Assembly (NCBI GenBank): GCA_029881175.1
Contig: JAOUNC010000153.1
Span: forward strand, 1-6,802
From: Nitrospirota bacterium
GTDB lineage: Bacteria; Nitrospirota; Nitrospiria; Nitrospirales; UBA8639
Direction of reading: 5' to 3'
Length of the DNA: 6,802 nucleotides
Shown here: positions 5,049 through 6,802 of the stretch, one piece after another
Layout of the letters: each line of letters begins with the position of its first letter
Position numbering within the stretch: the stretch's first letter is position 1
The notes under the pieces: model-generated
Told to the model about the DNA's origin: nothing
The model's input: the letters and a program-made list of their open reading frames with translations, nothing else
The model's database searches: none
Made by a program: the position numbers and the translations under genes

Positions 5049-6323
5049 ATGCCAAAATTCGACTTAATCACACCGGGTTGGAAACGATCCGATCTTGAAA
5101 CTGAAACCTTACGGGTTTTTGATATTTGCGACGGCTGTCGCCGCTGCTTCAACCTCTGTCCGTCGTTCACCACATTACTGAACCGTATTGATGATCACGA
5201 AAGTGATGTATCCAAGCTGACGTCACAAGATTTCACTCAAGTTGAACAGGAATGCTATTACTGCAAACTCTGCTTCAATCACTGCCCCTATTCACCACCG
5301 CATCAATATGATTTAGATTTTCCGCGGTTGATGGCGGCATGGAAAAAGCAACGAACGGCGGAAGATGGCGCAACCTGGCGCGACACCCTCCTCATTCAAA
5401 CTGATCTCATTGGGAAACTAGGCAGCCTGACCGCGCCTCTCACGAATTGGGCGCTGCGGACTCCCTGGGTACGCGGACTTGTGGAAACGATAGCGGGAGT
5501 CCATCAATCTCGGCAGGTGTTACCCTTTCAATCGGAAACATTTTCACAATGGTGGGAACGCCGAAAGCCAGCATCGAAAGCTTCAACGCCCCAAGGCAGA
5601 GTGGCCTTCTTTCCCAGTTGCTTGGTGACTTTCCAAGTGACCGATATCGGCAAAGCCACCATACAAATATTAGAAAAAAATGGCATTGAGGTCGTGGTCC
5701 CTCCCAATCAACACTGTTGCGGTATGCCTCGATTTGATCTCGGTGACACACAAGGCATGCAACGTATCGCCGAAGAACAATGCCAACAGTTTTTACCGTA
5801 TCTCGAGAAAGGGTATGACATCATCATTCCTGCCCCAAGTTGCAGCTTGATGTTTAAACGGGAATATCCTTACCTGAAGCCTTCCCCAGAAATGACGCGC
5901 CTAGCCGAACAGACCTTTGATGTATGCGAATATCTCATGCGTTTAAAAAAAGAAAATCGCCTCTCACTCGATTTCCCTCAGAACCCCGGTCGAGTGGCCT
6001 ATCAAATCCCCTGCCATCTTCGCGATCAAAACATTGGTTTCAAATCGAAGGAGCTTATGGAACTCACTGGCGCTCACGTTCATCTGATTGAAAAATGCTC
6101 CGGTCATGATGGCGCCTGGAGCGCCAAGAAAGAATTTTTTGACATGTCGATGAAGATTGCAAAAAAAGCTGTGCGGGAAATTCAACGGGAGACATTCGAT
6201 GTCGTGGCATCCGACTGTCCCTTGTCAGCCCTTCAACTCGACCAGGCCCTTGATGCCCCACCTTCAAGATCTGCGCTCCATCCCATTCAAGTGGTTCGCA
6301 ATGCCTATGGACTCCCATCATGA
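5049..6323 (+). CDS. GlpC/HdrD-like Fe-S oxidoreductase with two 4Fe-4S motifs and CCG domains
   Basis: The family moves electrons between iron-sulfur clusters and redox partners (HdrD, GlpC, LutA/GlcF relatives). The 424-aa protein carries two N-terminal [4Fe-4S] motifs, C27-x2-C30-x2-C33-x3-C37-P and C69-x2-C72-x2-C75-x3-C79-P. A helical linker follows (about 85-180), then two CCG-type (DUF224/PF02754) cysteine-rich repeats. The first has C191, C223-C224-G and C265. The second has C322, C350-S-G (Ser in place of the second Cys) and C390. There is no membrane helix, so it is cytosolic or peripheral. The start at 5049 (MPKFDLITPGWK) matches where the family begins. The upstream ATG at 5001 lies inside the hairpin and adds an implausible MSAGVCCLPSFLFSHS. 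No Shine-Dalgarno is visible before 5049; the leader 5016-5048 is pyrimidine-rich. The stop overlaps the DUF3501 start (ATGA). The substrate is unknown. Confidence 0.87.
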   Translation: MPKFDLITPGWKRSDLETETLRVFDICDGCRRCFNLCPSFTTLLNRIDDHESDVSKLTSQDFTQVEQECYYCKLCFNHCPYSPPHQYDLDFPRLMAAWKKQRTAEDGATWRDTLLIQTDLIGKLGSLTAPLTNWALRTPWVRGLVETIAGVHQSRQVLPFQSETFSQWWERRKPASKASTPQGRVAFFPSCLVTFQVTDIGKATIQILEKNGIEVVVPPNQHCCGMPRFDLGDTQGMQRIAEEQCQQFLPYLEKGYDIIIPAPSCSLMFKREYPYLKPSPEMTRLAEQTFDVCEYLMRLKKENRLSLDFPQNPGRVAYQIPCHLRDQNIGFKSKELMELTGAHVHLIEKCSGHDGAWSAKKEFFDMSMKIAKKAVREIQRETFDVVASDCPLSALQLDQALDAPPSRSALHPIQVVRNAYGLPS

Positions 6324-6802
6324 AACACGTCACCCCACAAGAACTCCTATCCGCAGCCGACTATGAAGAACAACGCACAGAGATTCGTCAGCGTATAATC
6401 GCGCTTAAAAAACGACGCCGCATTACCGTGGGAGACTACATCACGCTAGTATTTGAAAACCGTGAAACCGTGTTATTTCAAATTCAAGAGATGCTGAGAA
6501 CTGAACGTATCTTCGCTCCAGAAAAAATCCAGGAAGAATGTGATGTCTATAACGCGCTGTTACCGGGCAAGGATGAACTCAGCACAACATTCTTTATCGA
6601 AATTACCGATTCCGACAAAATCCAAGAACTCCTCGATTCATTCCAAGCCATAGATGAATCACAAACAGTAGGAATTCTGGTGGGAGACCAACAAATTTTT
6701 GCCAACTTTGAAGCTGGTCATAGTAAAGAAGATAAAATCAGTGCCGTCCATTTTGTCCGTTTTTTAACCACTCCAGCCTTTCGGGATCACTTGGCCCAAC
6801 CA
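6320..6802 (+). CDS. DUF3501 family protein (3' end beyond the window)
   Basis: The first 161 residues are open to the window edge with no stop. It starts MKHVTPQELLSAADYEEQR. The pattern 'YEEQRTEIRQRIIALKKRRRITVGDYITLVFENRETV' (15-51), then 'QIQEMLRTERIF' (55-65) and the late 'FVRFLTTPAFRD' (145-156), is characteristic of DUF3501 (PF12007). The function is not established. The family recurs beside rubrerythrin and GlpC-like Fe-S protein genes, as here. Its ATG overlaps the stop of the Fe-S gene by ATGA, so the two are translationally coupled and probably made in equal amounts, as expected for partners. A basic patch KKRRR lies at 30-34. No cysteine cluster, signal peptide or membrane span is seen; the only Cys is C74, so it does not itself look like an electron carrier. 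Confidence 0.85.
   Translation, partial: MKHVTPQELLSAADYEEQRTEIRQRIIALKKRRRITVGDYITLVFENRETVLFQIQEMLRTERIFAPEKIQEECDVYNALLPGKDELSTTFFIEITDSDKIQELLDSFQAIDESQTVGILVGDQQIFANFEAGHSKEDKISAVHFVRFLTTPAFRDHLAQP

Noticed and set aside
1..6802. tRNA, rRNA, CRISPR array, prophage or toxin-antitoxin
   Set aside because: I saw no T-loop motifs with matching acceptor stems, no regularly spaced repeats, no integrase or transposase, and no recognisable toxin-antitoxin pair. The two small minus-strand genes do not resemble known toxin-antitoxin families.

Overview
This window looks like a piece of a chromosome from a Nitrospirota bacterium, probably a Nitrospira-like nitrite oxidiser of moderate GC. I infer this from recognising the protein sequences (the Fe-S/DUF3501 pair, the bactofilin, the stand-alone RAM protein) and the intergenic repeat at the left edge. 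No rRNA or other definitive marker is present, so the host call is an inference.

Left part (1-1285): two unrelated structured intergenic repeats lie side by side. One is a large element of about 150 nt bounded by an inverted repeat and ending in a T6 tract. The other is a GGGGAC/GTCCCC hairpin of the REP type. They are followed by two small minus-strand genes, a 48-aa zinc-ribbon protein (597-743) and an 81-aa conserved-looking small protein (310-555). The zinc-ribbon gene is below the usual ORF length cut-off. About 540 nt with no supportable gene follows.

Middle part (1286-3985): a minus-strand bactofilin (cytoskeletal polymer protein), then about 890 nt of gene-free, dyad-containing DNA. 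Next come a minus-strand stand-alone Lrp/AsnC-type RAM domain protein and, divergent from it, a BtuF-like cobalamin-binding-type solute-binding protein gene. The last gene is broken twice: by a frameshift inside an (AC)7 dinucleotide run and by an in-frame TAG further on. The rest of its reading frame is well preserved, so the damage looks recent, or the AC run could act as a switch.

Right part (4001-6802): a same-strand oxidative-stress cluster. It starts with a PerR-type Fur-family peroxide sensor with all metal ligands present. Then comes a rubrerythrin-like diiron protein without the C-terminal rubredoxin domain. After a strong GC hairpin follows a GlpC/HdrD-like protein with two 4Fe-4S motifs and CCG domains, and finally a DUF3501 protein whose start overlaps the preceding stop (ATGA) and which runs off the window. 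The simplest reading is a peroxide-responsive unit in which the Fe-S protein, with DUF3501 as partner, supplies electrons to a diiron peroxidase that has no rubredoxin of its own. The electron-transfer link and the role of DUF3501 are inference.
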